Translations under genes and position numbers: made by a program
Assembly: GCF_029689925.1 (NCBI RefSeq)
Contig: NZ_CP121445.1
Location: 2,287,001-2,351,000, forward strand
DNA: 64,000 nucleotides
Source of the DNA: Anaerocolumna sp. AGMB13025
GTDB taxonomy: Bacteria > Bacillota > Clostridia > Lachnospirales > Lachnospiraceae
Direction: 5' to 3'
Part shown: in pieces, positions 17,687-26,040 of the stretch
Layout of the letters: each line of letters starts with the position of its first letter
How positions within the stretch are numbered: the first letter of the stretch is position 1
Notes under the pieces: generated by a model
The model's input: the letters and a program-made list of their open reading frames with translations, nothing else
Told to the model about the DNA's origin: nothing
Databases searched by the model: none

Positions 17687-18625
17687 TTAGTAATATTCCC
17701 GATAAGCCACTTCATTTTTCGCCTCATAAATCTTGTCAATCAACTTTTTATCAAGAGATGTAAACTTATAGCCCTTTGGATAAATCAAAACATCCTTGTA
17801 CTGATGATTTGGAACACTGCATTTTCTTTGTGTAAGATCATACCGCTCCAATAACTTTTTAGGAATAGGAGAAACCCACATAAATGTATTATGAATACGG
17901 GAAAGCAGATCAAATTGAATACTGCGTTCGTATACATAGATCCGTTTATCAAGCTGCGTAGCTTCCTTGGATTTTTTTGATTCACCGGAGGAGATGTACG
18001 GAATCGTAATATCACCGTGCATAATTTCCATAGAATCATTTAAATCGGAAAAGTGGACTTCTTTCACCGATGCAAGAGCATGATGCGTTGACATTAAGGC
18101 TAATAATTCATATTCCCATATAAGATCATTACAGAAATTCTTATCTGCCAGGTAATCCAAAAAATAATTCTCGTAAACAGATTGATATCTGATAATGCCG
18201 ATATCAAATTTATCATAAATAATATTATTGATAGCCTCCATAGAATTGGTTTCTTTTATATTAATATTGATTTCTTTATTCTGGTCCAGTGCAGAAACAA
18301 AGTTTGTTATACCATCGGCAATATAAGTCCCATGTGGAATGGACATGTTGATGCACTGTCTATTTGTATCATCGGTAGTATTTAAAGCTTCCATTTTATC
18401 AATCTGAGCCAATACGTTTTTAGCATATATAAGGAACTCCGAACCTTTTTGGGTGGGAATAACTCCTTTTGAAGTCCTTTTAAATATGGAAATACCAAGA
18501 CTGTCTTCTAATTCTTTGATTGCTTTGCTTAAGTTAGGCTGTGCCATATACAGGTTGTCAGCTGCCTGGGTTATGGAACCTAAACGTTCCACCTCAATGG
18601 CATATTTAAAATATAAGGTATTCAA
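17687..18625 (-). CDS. LysR-family transcriptional regulator
   Basis: A 312-residue LysR regulator. The N-terminal winged helix is textbook (FKYAIEVERLGSITQAADNLYMAQPNLSKAIKELED...GISIFKRTSKG, residues 6-54); residues 92-300 form the periplasmic-binding-like effector domain. It lies directly downstream of the second rex gene on the same strand (16-bp gap), so the pair is probably one unit. The effector is unknown. No divergent target gene is adjacent on its left, where only the large palindrome is found. Confidence 0.9.
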   Translation of the reverse strand: MNTLYFKYAIEVERLGSITQAADNLYMAQPNLSKAIKELEDSLGISIFKRTSKGVIPTQKGSEFLIYAKNVLAQIDKMEALNTTDDTNRQCINMSIPHGTYIADGITNFVSALDQNKEININIKETNSMEAINNIIYDKFDIGIIRYQSVYENYFLDYLADKNFCNDLIWEYELLALMSTHHALASVKEVHFSDLNDSMEIMHGDITIPYISSGESKKSKEATQLDKRIYVYERSIQFDLLSRIHNTFMWVSPIPKKLLERYDLTQRKCSVPNHQYKDVLIYPKGYKFTSLDKKLIDKIYEAKNEVAYREYY

Positions 18626-18641
18626 CTTTAGGTGCCTCCAT

Positions 18642-19301
18642 TTAATTGTTTAAGTTTATTTTTTCCTGCAGGTGTTTTGAAAGGATTGCCAGGGAAGCCG
18701 ACATATTTTCATTCTGTATTAAGATTTCATCCGGAGCAGTTAAATGTATGGGGGCAAAATTCCAGATTGCCTGGATTCCTCCGGCTACCAGCTGGTCACA
18801 TACAGTCTGGGCCATATCCTGCGGGACAGCTATGATTCCAATATGAACGTTTAGTCTTCTGCACATGCCGCTTAGCTTATTAACGGATAAAACCTTTTTA
18901 CCGTAGAGTTCAGCGCCGATAATCGTTTCATCTATATCAAAAGCAGCTACAATATGCATTCCGCTGCTGTCAAACCCCTTATAAGACAGCAGTGCCCTGC
19001 CAAGAGAACCCGCCCCTACAAGTACTGCATCCTTTACATTATGATACCCTAAAATATCTTCCATATTATAAATCAAATCCTGTATCATAAAACCTGCTTT
19101 CGGCTTTCCTTTCTGGGTACTTACGGCAGCCAGGTCTTTTCTTACCTGAATCTCACTCAGGGAAAGATCTGTGGCAATAGCAGGTGAAGCGATAACCATA
19201 GTACCTTCCTTCTGCAACTGCCTTAAGTACTGCAGATAATAGGGCATGCGTTCCAAAGCCTGGGTTGAAATTTTAATGGGCATAACTTTTTCTTCATTCA
19301 C
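18642..19301 (-). CDS. Second Rex-family redox repressor
   Basis: A 219-residue Rex paralogue, alignable along its whole length with the copy at 13417-14055 (shared blocks QVRKDLAAVS, GAGSLGRALLSYKGF, FDIDETIIGAELYGKKVLS, GIQAIWNFAPIHL). It retains the NAD(H)-binding Rossmann glycines and DNA-recognition helix, so both copies look functional. AAAGGGGAG precedes it on the minus strand. It is followed by LysR. A flavodoxin-like reductase is divergent at 19649 and may be one target. Confidence 0.93.
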   Translation of the reverse strand: MNEEKVMPIKISTQALERMPYYLQYLRQLQKEGTMVIASPAIATDLSLSEIQVRKDLAAVSTQKGKPKAGFMIQDLIYNMEDILGYHNVKDAVLVGAGSLGRALLSYKGFDSSGMHIVAAFDIDETIIGAELYGKKVLSVNKLSGMCRRLNVHIGIIAVPQDMAQTVCDQLVAGGIQAIWNFAPIHLTAPDEILIQNENMSASLAILSKHLQEKINLNN

Positions 19302-19648
19302 GGGCTATCTCCCCTTTCGTATATTTCAGTATCTGATTATCGATATTATAATGTTTAAATAGGTTGATGTCAATTGTTTCTGCGACTTTCGCCACTGGTA
19401 ATCCAGGAAGAAATCAGCAGCAAAGGGAATCGCAGAATCCTGGTAGGTTTGCAGTTATTAAGGGTGTCGATTATCCTTTACATTTTCAAGAAAAATATGT
19501 TAGTATTATGTAGGATTCTCATGGGCTTTTTGCGGCTTTGGACAGCCAGGTCGCGAAGTTTGTAAGGATATATGATAAGAGAAAGGTGCCAGCGGCTGCC
19601 TAAGGCAGTATGTCACGTATGCGATGCTGGGAAGAGTGAAAGAAAAGT
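19302..19648 (+). promoter_or_regulatory. Divergent intergenic region with structured leader of the flavodoxin gene
   Basis: A 347-bp gap between rex2 and the flavodoxin gene. Near 19579 the sequence GAGAAAGGTGCC recalls the opening of the rex/MATE/lctD leaders and is followed by CTGCC-taa-GGCAG and CCAGC...GCTGG pairs, but the second conserved hairpin and the tail are missing. I treat it as a partial look-alike. No AGGAG site is present; GGGAAGAG lies about 15-20 bases before the ATG. Confidence 0.35.
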
Positions 19649-20296
19649 ATGAAAGTATTAGCTGTTAACGGTGGTCCCAGAAAGAATTGGAATACGGCAA
19701 CTTTATTAAAACAAGCCATGGAAGGCGCAGTTTCTGCCGGAGCGGAGGTTGAACTTATTAACCTTTATGACCTTGATTATAAAGGCTGTATCAGTTGTTT
19801 TGCCTGTAAGCGGATTGGCAGTAAAAGTTATGGAAACTGTGCGGTAAAGGATGACTTAAAACCATTGTTTGAGAAAATCCAGAATGCGGATGCCTTAATT
19901 CTGGGTTCTCCAATTTATCTGGGTATGGTTACCGGTGAGATGAGGTCCTTTCTGGAGCGTCTTATCTTTCAATACCTGGTTTACGATAAGAATTATTCCA
20001 ACTTGAATCAGAATAAAATACCGGTGGGGCTGATTTATACCATGAATGTACCGGAAGCATATTTAGATAAAGTAGGTTATAAACAGATGTTTTCAACCAC
20101 CATTGAGAATCCTTTAGCAAGGACTTTTGGTGAAACGGAAAGCTTATTTGTTACGGATACCTATCAGTTTGATGACTACACCAAATATGAATCTTCCGCT
20201 TTTAATGAGGAAGAAAAGGCAAAACGCCGGGAAGAGATTTTTCCAGAGGACTGTAAAAAAGCATACGATATGGGATACCGATTTGGAAAACGCTAA
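19649..20296 (+). CDS. Flavodoxin-fold NAD(P)H-dependent reductase
   Basis: A 215-residue flavoprotein of the NADPH-dependent FMN reductase / iron-sulfur flavoprotein superfamily. VNGGPRKNWNTATLL (residues 6-20) is the phosphate-binding loop for FMN, CISCFACKRIG (49-59) a cysteine motif typical of the clostridial branch, and LGSPIYLGMVTGEMRSFLERL the second FMN loop. Such proteins reduce quinones, flavins or other small acceptors. It is divergent from rex2, which suggests redox control. A large palindrome follows it. Confidence 0.85.
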   Translation: MKVLAVNGGPRKNWNTATLLKQAMEGAVSAGAEVELINLYDLDYKGCISCFACKRIGSKSYGNCAVKDDLKPLFEKIQNADALILGSPIYLGMVTGEMRSFLERLIFQYLVYDKNYSNLNQNKIPVGLIYTMNVPEAYLDKVGYKQMFSTTIENPLARTFGETESLFVTDTYQFDDYTKYESSAFNEEEKAKRREEIFPEDCKKAYDMGYRFGKR

Positions 20297-20354
20297 AATG
20301 GTTTCATTATAAAGCAGACATAAGTATAGAAGTAAAAAGTATAAAGTTAAAAAA

Positions 20355-20610
20355 ATGATTTGAGAGTCAAAAGCCTAATTTAGGTTGTAAAATGAATAAC
20401 CCGGTATATATATTCATTTTGTCTACCTTACCTTCCTGCGGCATGTCCTTTGTAGAGCCTCATAGATGCAAAAAGCATCGCACTGCTCAGCTTTTTGCTG
20501 AGTCTCTAGTCGGACATAAACAGCCTTGTCAGCCGGTCTACGACAAAATGAATATATATACCGGGTTATTCATTAATTAAGTTTTTTGAGGCTTTTGACT
20601 CTCAAATCAT
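20355..20610. repeat. 256-bp nested palindrome with perfect 22- and 30-bp arms
   Basis: Outer arms 20355-20376 and 20589-20610 are exact 22-bp inverted copies; inner arms 20394-20423 and 20542-20571 are exact 30-bp copies; ATGTCC/GGACAT follows. At the tip are two small hairpins, ATGC-aaaaa-GCAT and CTCAGC-ttttt-GCTGAG. The layout parallels the 359-bp element at 17288 although the sequence differs. It lies in the 394-bp gap between the flavodoxin and GH94 genes and may also terminate transcription. Confidence 0.85.
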
Positions 20611-20695
20611 AAATTAAGTTATAATCGTTAGACCAAAGTAAAATAGAGATAGGATACAATGCTAAAAATTTGTGACATAAAAAGGAGAAGTGATT

Positions 20696-23080
20696 ATGAT
20701 ACGTGCATCCGAAGATAATCAATATTATGAACTGACCAATCCAACCAGCCTGCCTAAGGCCACCGGTTTCTTATGGAATGAAAAGATGATGATACAGGTA
20801 AGCTGCCGTGGATATGCAACCGCCCAATTTATGCAGCCGGAACCTGCAAAATACTCCCATGGTCCTAATTTGGAGGCAAAAAGCTTTATGCAGCCGGAGC
20901 AGCCCTACTATTCCCACCATCCTGGACGTTTTGTTTATGTAAAGGATGAAGAAAACGGAACTATCTTTTCCGCACCTTATGAACCGGTGCGCAAACTACC
21001 GGATAACTATACCTTTTCCGTCGGCAAACATGATATTAAGTGGTCAGTGACCTGCAATGAAATAGTGATTGAAATGTGTCTTAGCCTGCCCAAAGAAGAT
21101 GCCATGGAACTTTGGCAGATCAAGGTGAAGAATCTCTCCGGTAAGAATAGAAAAATAAGCATTTATCCTTATTATACAGTAGGGTATATGTCCTGGATGA
21201 ATCAGTGCGGGGAATATCTGGAGGAATTACAGAGTATTGTATGTTCCTCTATATCACCTTATCAAAAATATCAGGATTATTACACCATCAAAAATTACAG
21301 TGATAAAACCTATCTATTAGCAGAACATAAACCTTATTCCTGGGAAGTCAGCCAGGAAGCCTTTGAGGGGGAAGGCGGAATCACAATGCCTTCGGCCGTT
21401 GCGGCGGAGGAATTGGAAAAAGGGGATTCCAGATATGAACTTCCGGTCTGTGTCCTGCAATATAAACTGGAGATGGAACCTGGTGAAGAAAAGGACTACC
21501 GATTTATTTTTGGACCCGCACATAATGAAGAAGAAATTGCTTTCATTCGAAATAAATATTTCAAAAGTAAGGATGCAGATGGCAGAGACGGTTTTACAAA
21601 AGCGTTGGAACAATATGCAGAATACATCGCCAAAGGTAAAGGCAGCATTATAATAAAGACACCGGATAAAGATCTGGATAATTTCGTTAATCACTGGCTT
21701 CCAAGACAGATGTATTACCACGGCATCACGAACCGCCTTACAACGGATCCTCAAACCAGGAATTATCTGCAGGATAATATGGGGATGAGTTACATCAATG
21801 CCGGGACCGCAAGAGCTGCATTTCTTCATGCCTTAAGTCAGCAGAATGAAAGCGGAGCCATGCCAGATGGTATTCTCCTGCACAAAGATGCAGAGTTAAA
21901 ATACATCAATCAGGTACCCCATACGGATCACTGTGTATGGCTGCCCATCTGTATCGGCGCATATCTGGAGGAAACGGCGGATTATTCGATACTAGAAGAG
22001 TTAGTTCCATTTGCAGATCAGGAAGAGAAAGTACCCGTAAGAGAGCATATTGACCGTGCCATGTACTGGTTATTACGTGCAAGAGATGAGAGAGGACTTA
22101 ATTATATTAATCAGGGTGACTGGTGTGACCCTATGAATATGGTGGGGTACAAAGGAAAAGGGGTATCCGGCTGGCTTACAATGGCCTCTGCCTATGCATT
22201 TTTAATCTGGGCAGAGATCTGTGAACAGGACGGACGCCCAGAAACCAGCAGGGAATTCTGCCAACTGGCACTTAAATCCAATGAAGGAATTAATCAATAT
22301 TTGTGGGACGGAGAGTGGTATGCCAGAGGCATTACCGATGATAACGTAGTATTTGGTATCAGTACGGATAAGGAAGGCAGAATATTTATTAATCCTCAGG
22401 GATGGGCCATGTTATGCGGTGCGGCAGATGAAGATAAACAGAAGAAATTAATGAAAGCCGTAGAAGAGCAGCTGGAAACTCCTTATGGAGTGGAAAAACT
22501 GGCACCCTCTTATACCGCCATGCGTGAGGATGTAGGAAGGGTAACCCAGAAACATCCGGGTACGGCAGAGAATGGTGCTGTATATAATCATGCTTCTGCC
22601 TTTTATATCTACGCGCTTTACACAAAATCAGAAAATGACATTGCCTATCGGTTATTAAGAAAAATGCTTCCGGGACCGGGGGAAGAGGATTATATACGAA
22701 GAGGACAGTTACCGGTTTTCATCCCTAACTATTACAGAGGGGCTTACAGACAATTTCCCAGAACTGCGGGCCGTTCCAGCCATTTATTTAACACCGGGAC
22801 CATATCCTGGTATTACCGCTGTTTTATTGACGGTTTGTTTGGAGTGAAAGGAACCAAGGAAGGAATACAAATTAATCCCAAGCTTCCGTCCCACTGGCAG
22901 GAGGCTTCTATTATCAGAACCATTCGAGGCGCCAAGCTTTATATTGATATTAAGAGGGAACAGGGAATTAAGAAGACAGAAGTGTATGTAGAGGGTAAAT
23001 TGATAAAGGATGGTAAACTAACAGATTTAACATCTGGTACCGAATATCAGATAATCGTAAAATTGCCGGTTGTAAGATAG
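20696..23080 (+). CDS. GH94 phosphorylase, probably cellobionic acid phosphorylase
   Basis: A 794-residue GH94 enzyme: N-terminal beta-sandwich (to about 270), linker, (alpha/alpha)6 barrel and C-terminal sheet. QGDWCDPMN near residue 476 holds the catalytic acid Asp in the place of the DWND motif of cellobiose phosphorylase. The changed context after it, plus an N-terminus with FMQPEPAKYS and MPDGILLHKDAELKYINQ, matches my memory of cellobionate phosphorylases, which convert cellobionate and Pi to glucose 1-phosphate and gluconate. Substrate is therefore an inference; the family is firm. ATG 20696 follows AAAGGAGA. Confidence 0.8.
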   Translation: MIRASEDNQYYELTNPTSLPKATGFLWNEKMMIQVSCRGYATAQFMQPEPAKYSHGPNLEAKSFMQPEQPYYSHHPGRFVYVKDEENGTIFSAPYEPVRKLPDNYTFSVGKHDIKWSVTCNEIVIEMCLSLPKEDAMELWQIKVKNLSGKNRKISIYPYYTVGYMSWMNQCGEYLEELQSIVCSSISPYQKYQDYYTIKNYSDKTYLLAEHKPYSWEVSQEAFEGEGGITMPSAVAAEELEKGDSRYELPVCVLQYKLEMEPGEEKDYRFIFGPAHNEEEIAFIRNKYFKSKDADGRDGFTKALEQYAEYIAKGKGSIIIKTPDKDLDNFVNHWLPRQMYYHGITNRLTTDPQTRNYLQDNMGMSYINAGTARAAFLHALSQQNESGAMPDGILLHKDAELKYINQVPHTDHCVWLPICIGAYLEETADYSILEELVPFADQEEKVPVREHIDRAMYWLLRARDERGLNYINQGDWCDPMNMVGYKGKGVSGWLTMASAYAFLIWAEICEQDGRPETSREFCQLALKSNEGINQYLWDGEWYARGITDDNVVFGISTDKEGRIFINPQGWAMLCGAADEDKQKKLMKAVEEQLETPYGVEKLAPSYTAMREDVGRVTQKHPGTAENGAVYNHASAFYIYALYTKSENDIAYRLLRKMLPGPGEEDYIRRGQLPVFIPNYYRGAYRQFPRTAGRSSHLFNTGTISWYYRCFIDGLFGVKGTKEGIQINPKLPSHWQEASIIRTIRGAKLYIDIKREQGIKKTEVYVEGKLIKDGKLTDLTSGTEYQIIVKLPVVR

Positions 23081-23185
23081 AAATCTATTGACAACAAGGA
23101 AATCATATGGTTTTAGAAAATACCATAATGGGTTATGTAATAAACGGGAATGACTTTAACAAGTGAGCAAAGGGAGTTATGAAAT

Positions 23186-23662
23186 ATGAGTATTATTAAA
23201 AGTGCTAGTATTAGTAAGGGTGATATGCAATCCGAGTGTGATATTCAATGGCAGAACAGCATGGGTTATTGCTTTAAAGGGACGAAAGATTTTGACGAAC
23301 AGGATTTAAAGGAATTATTTTCATCCGTAGGATGGCTGTCAGCCAACTATCCTGACCGTCTTGTGAAAGCTATGAGAAATTCTGGAACCGTTATATCAGT
23401 CTGGGAAGGAGCTAAATTAATTGGTTTAATCAATGCTTTAGATGATGGGGAAATGACGGCTTATGTGCATTATTTACTGGTTCGCCCGGACTATCAGGGA
23501 ATGGGAATTGGTAAAGAACTGGTTGAAGCTATAAAAGAAAAGTATAAAACATATCTCTATATCATATTGATTTCTGAGGAGAAAAAAAGCGTTGAATTCT
23601 ATAAAAAATGTGGTCTGCAAGCAGCGATAAACGCAACTCCTATGGAAATTTTAAATACATAA
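23186..23662 (+). CDS. GNAT-family N-acetyltransferase
   Basis: A 158-residue acetyltransferase. VHYLLVRPDYQGMGIGKELVEAI (about residues 92-114) is the acetyl-CoA-binding motif A with its R/Q-x-x-G-x-G/A loop, and SVEFYKKCGL is motif B. AAAGGGAGTT precedes the ATG at 23186. Substrate unknown. It follows GH94 by about 100 bp but may have its own promoter. Confidence 0.85.
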   Translation: MSIIKSASISKGDMQSECDIQWQNSMGYCFKGTKDFDEQDLKELFSSVGWLSANYPDRLVKAMRNSGTVISVWEGAKLIGLINALDDGEMTAYVHYLLVRPDYQGMGIGKELVEAIKEKYKTYLYIILISEEKKSVEFYKKCGLQAAINATPMEILNT

Positions 23663-23738
23663 ATGGAACCTGATTTATTATAGGGTATAGGTATTTGAGA
23701 AACTCTAAATTTCATCTATTTGCCATACAAATTTTTAA

Positions 23739-23785
23739 GAGGGTGAACTCATAATAGGTTCAGCCCTCTATTGCCCGATTTTTTA
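23739..23785 (+). terminator. Hairpin after the GNAT gene
   Basis: GAGGGTGAACT pairs with AGGTTCAGCCCTC (23739-23768), with a T-run ten bases beyond the stem. It probably ends the GNAT transcript, weakly. Confidence 0.55.
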
Positions 23786-23841
23786 TTTTGGGAGCTTTTG
23801 TATATTTTGTTAAAATAATTGAATATTAAGAAGTAGTACAA

Positions 23842-23906
23842 AACCCCCGGTTATAGAATTCGGTGCCAGTAAAGGAGTAGAATTTTAGAAACCGGGGGTT
23901 GTTTTA
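23842..23906. terminator. Long-loop inverted repeat upstream of the GH43-like gene
   Basis: AACCCCCGGTT (23842-23852) and AACCGGGGGTT (23890-23900) are exact inverted copies 37 bases apart, followed by GTTTTATAAG. It may be a second terminator or a cis-acting site for the GH43-like gene. Apart from it, 23663-24191 is AT-rich and empty. Confidence 0.5.
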
Positions 23907-24191
23907 TAAGAAAGAAATAATATATACATAGTAAGTAAGCCGGAAGAAAAGTCAACTATTGCGGAGCATAATGTATCTTAAATGAAAGCAAAACAAGGTA
24001 TAATTAGAGAAAGATAAAAATTAAATTAATCAAAAAGCATATGTAGAGAGATCAAAAAATATAAGGGAATAATACAAAAGAATAAAAGAAAATAATAAAA
24101 AATTTCAAAATGAATCACAAAGAATCACATGAAAATCTATAAAACTATAAATAGCCAGTCTAAAATAATTCATATTTTCAGGAGGGATATT

Positions 24192-25139
24192 ATGCAAGCT
24201 TACTTATTTGTTCATTTTAAAGAAAAGAGAACACCGGACGGGGAGCAGGTTTATTTTGGTGTCAGTAAGGACGGTTTTCATTGGGAAGAAGTGAATGATG
24301 GAAATCCGGTTCTTTGGAGTTACTGTGGTGATAAAGGTGTCAGGGATTTTACTATCACCAGAACCCAAGAAGGTAAATTCATTATTTTGGCTACAGATTT
24401 AAGCTTAGCTTATGGTATGCCCAATCAATATAATAATTCCTGGGATGAAATATCCAGAAATGGAAGTAAGTGCCTGGTCCTTTGGGAATCCGATGATTTG
24501 ATTCACTGGTCCAAACAGAGGATGTTAAAATTGGGAGATGATAATTTTGGATGTTTGTGGGCGCCAGATATCATATACGATAGGGATGAAAAAGACTATG
24601 TTGTCCACTGGTCTTCCTCTCACAGTTCTAACTTATACGGCGAAAAAGGAATCTATTATTCCAGGACAAAAGATTTTATTGATTTTACAGCTCCCCGGTT
24701 GTTGTATCAGAAGGAGGACAGCGGAGTCATTGATTCTGCCATCTATGAGGAAGCCGGTAAATATTATATGTTTTTAAAAAGTGAAAGAAGTCCAGAAGGA
24801 ATTATTCTTATGGAAGCAGAGAGCATAACCGGTCCTTACCGGAGAATACAAAAATTTGATAAAAGTATGGAACAGCTTCAGGCAGGTCAATATGAAGCAC
24901 CAACGGCAGTTAAATTAGAAAATGGCAGGTGGTGTTTGTTCCTGGATTTCTATGGGTGTTCGGCTGCAGAACAGGGCTATGTTCCATTTCTGGCAGAGAG
25001 TATCATGACGGGGGATTTCCTCCGAGGTGACAAATCCTTTCAGTTTCCGTATGGTTATAAGCATGGTACCATTCTAACAATAACCATGGAGGAATATGAA
25101 AGATTAAAATTATTTAAAAAGCTGCCGTCCGAACGTTAG
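24192..25139 (+). CDS. GH43-like glycosidase (arabinanase/xylosidase-type beta-propeller)
   Basis: A 315-residue intracellular protein with the five-bladed propeller pattern of clan GH-F: YLFVHFKEKR at the start, CLWAPDIIYDRDEKDYVVHWSS near 118-140 (the Asp region of GH43), DSGVIDSAIYEEAGKYYMF with a third blade acidic residue, and YEAPTAVKLENGRWCLF. No signal peptide. Arabinose- or xylose-containing oligosaccharides are the usual substrates but cannot be fixed. I begin at ATG 24192, which is preceded by AGGAGGG at 24180-24186. Confidence 0.7.
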   Translation: MQAYLFVHFKEKRTPDGEQVYFGVSKDGFHWEEVNDGNPVLWSYCGDKGVRDFTITRTQEGKFIILATDLSLAYGMPNQYNNSWDEISRNGSKCLVLWESDDLIHWSKQRMLKLGDDNFGCLWAPDIIYDRDEKDYVVHWSSSHSSNLYGEKGIYYSRTKDFIDFTAPRLLYQKEDSGVIDSAIYEEAGKYYMFLKSERSPEGIILMEAESITGPYRRIQKFDKSMEQLQAGQYEAPTAVKLENGRWCLFLDFYGCSAAEQGYVPFLAESIMTGDFLRGDKSFQFPYGYKHGTILTITMEEYERLKLFKKLPSER

Positions 25140-25190
25140 TGTAATAATGACTTGAAGAAGCAGACCTAGTCGGGTCTGTATATCGAAGTG

Positions 25191-25264
25191 AAGAAAACAG
25201 ATCCCCTGTCATGCAGGAAGTATATGTTACTGTTAACGGACCTTGATAGGTGACCTGTTTTCTT
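25191..25264. terminator. Terminator-like hairpin after the GH43-like gene
   Basis: AAGAAAACAG (25191-25200) and CTGTTTTCTT (25255-25264) are exact inverted copies, with CCTG-tcatg-CAGG and GTTA...TAAC pairs inside. It stands between the plus-strand GH43-like gene and a small minus-strand gene and could serve both. Confidence 0.6.
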
Positions 25265-25308
25265 TCCTTGTAGCTTTTTGGTTGTAAGCAAAAACGATAT
25301 ATCGGATT

Positions 25309-25464
25309 TTATTTTTCAGATCTTCTTTTCTCATGTTTTCCTTCATGAACTCCAAGAATCTGACCATTCATAATTCCTACATCCGCGTTTTCTTTTGGCT
25401 TCATTTTACGCAATTCTGCATTGCTTTTTTCCCTGTCTTTTTCTCGGTTTTTATTGTTATCCAT
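25309..25464 (-). CDS. Small hydrophilic protein, 51 residues, unknown function
   Basis: A minus-strand gene from ATG 25464 to TAA 25309. The product starts MDNNKNREKDREKSNAELRK and continues with MKPKENADVGIMNGQILGVHEG and a basic tail. It is very rich in K, E, N and R, with no membrane segment or cysteine. AAAGGA lies at a proper distance upstream. Length and composition recall small clostridial spore-associated proteins, but no family signature is visible and the resemblance is only general. Confidence 0.6.
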   Translation of the reverse strand: MDNNKNREKDREKSNAELRKMKPKENADVGIMNGQILGVHEGKHEKRRSEK

Positions 25465-25540
25465 AGATTTTCCTTTCAGCTCATCGAAAAATATCGTCTG
25501 TTACCTGTCTATTCCATAGAATAAAGCTGTAGATAGTATT

Positions 25541-25704
25541 TACAGATTGATAGAATTTATGAATCAGTTAATAGAAGTATCTACAGATTAATAGAAATAA
25601 GGAATAAGTTAATAGAAGTATCTGCAGATTAATAGAATTTAGGAATCAGTTAATAGGAATATCTGCTGATTAATAGAATTTATGAATCGGCTAATAGGTA
25701 TATC
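25541..25704. repeat. Four tandem copies of a 41-bp unit
   Basis: Units begin at 25541, 25582, 25623 and 25664, with the core GATTAATAGAATTTATGAAT and AGTTAATAGAAGTATC; a fragment of a fifth follows. Copies differ at several positions. The array lies between the small minus-strand gene and the MATE gene. Spacers are absent, so it is not a CRISPR. Confidence 0.85.
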
Positions 25705-25954
25705 TTAAGATTAATAACAGAAGATATGATGCAAAATACATAAGATCTGATTGCAAAAAAATATTGTTTTTGGAGGAATACCAGGTTGTGTGACTTTTGA
25801 CTTCCGGATGATTCATAAGCTGCAAAAAAGTTAACTTATTATAAAAATTTTAATTTGAATCTACCTTTACAATCGTTTATAATTTGTATTTAGTGTTGCT
25901 CAACTGTATTGGTATTCAAGAGCAAAGGGGCTTTATGCCAAGAAAAATTAGAAT

Positions 25955-26040
25955 CGAAAGGATGCCGCAATACAATACGTTCAACCTGGTTTATTGTGGC
26001 TGTATCGCAAGTCAGCTTGCGATATGCAATGGGCGCAAAT
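25955..26040 (+). promoter_or_regulatory. MATE leader: structured motif shared with rex and lctD
   Basis: CGAAAGGATGCC begins the motif. GCCGCAATA (25964-25972) pairs with TATTGTGGC (25992-26000); the loop carries CGTTC, which can pair with the 5' GAAAG; a perfect hairpin TATCGCAAG-tcag-CTTGCGATA follows at 26003-26024; then TGCAATGGGCG and ATG 26041. Compared with the rex leader, the second hairpin has changed C-G to G-C while keeping pairing, which supports an RNA structure. No AGGAG ribosome site is present. Confidence 0.65.

Noticed and set aside
19579..19645. Fifth copy of the rex/MATE/lctD leader before the flavodoxin gene
   Set aside because: Only the opening GAAAGGTGCC is shared; the second stem and the tail near the ATG are absent.
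25541..25704. Possible CRISPR array
   Set aside because: The units are head to tail with no unique spacers and drift in sequence; no cas gene is in the window.
25955..26040. Guanidine-IV (mepA) riboswitch before the MATE gene
   Set aside because: MATE genes are known targets of that class, but the same motif occurs here before rex and lctD, there is no terminator stage, and I cannot match the guanidine-IV consensus.
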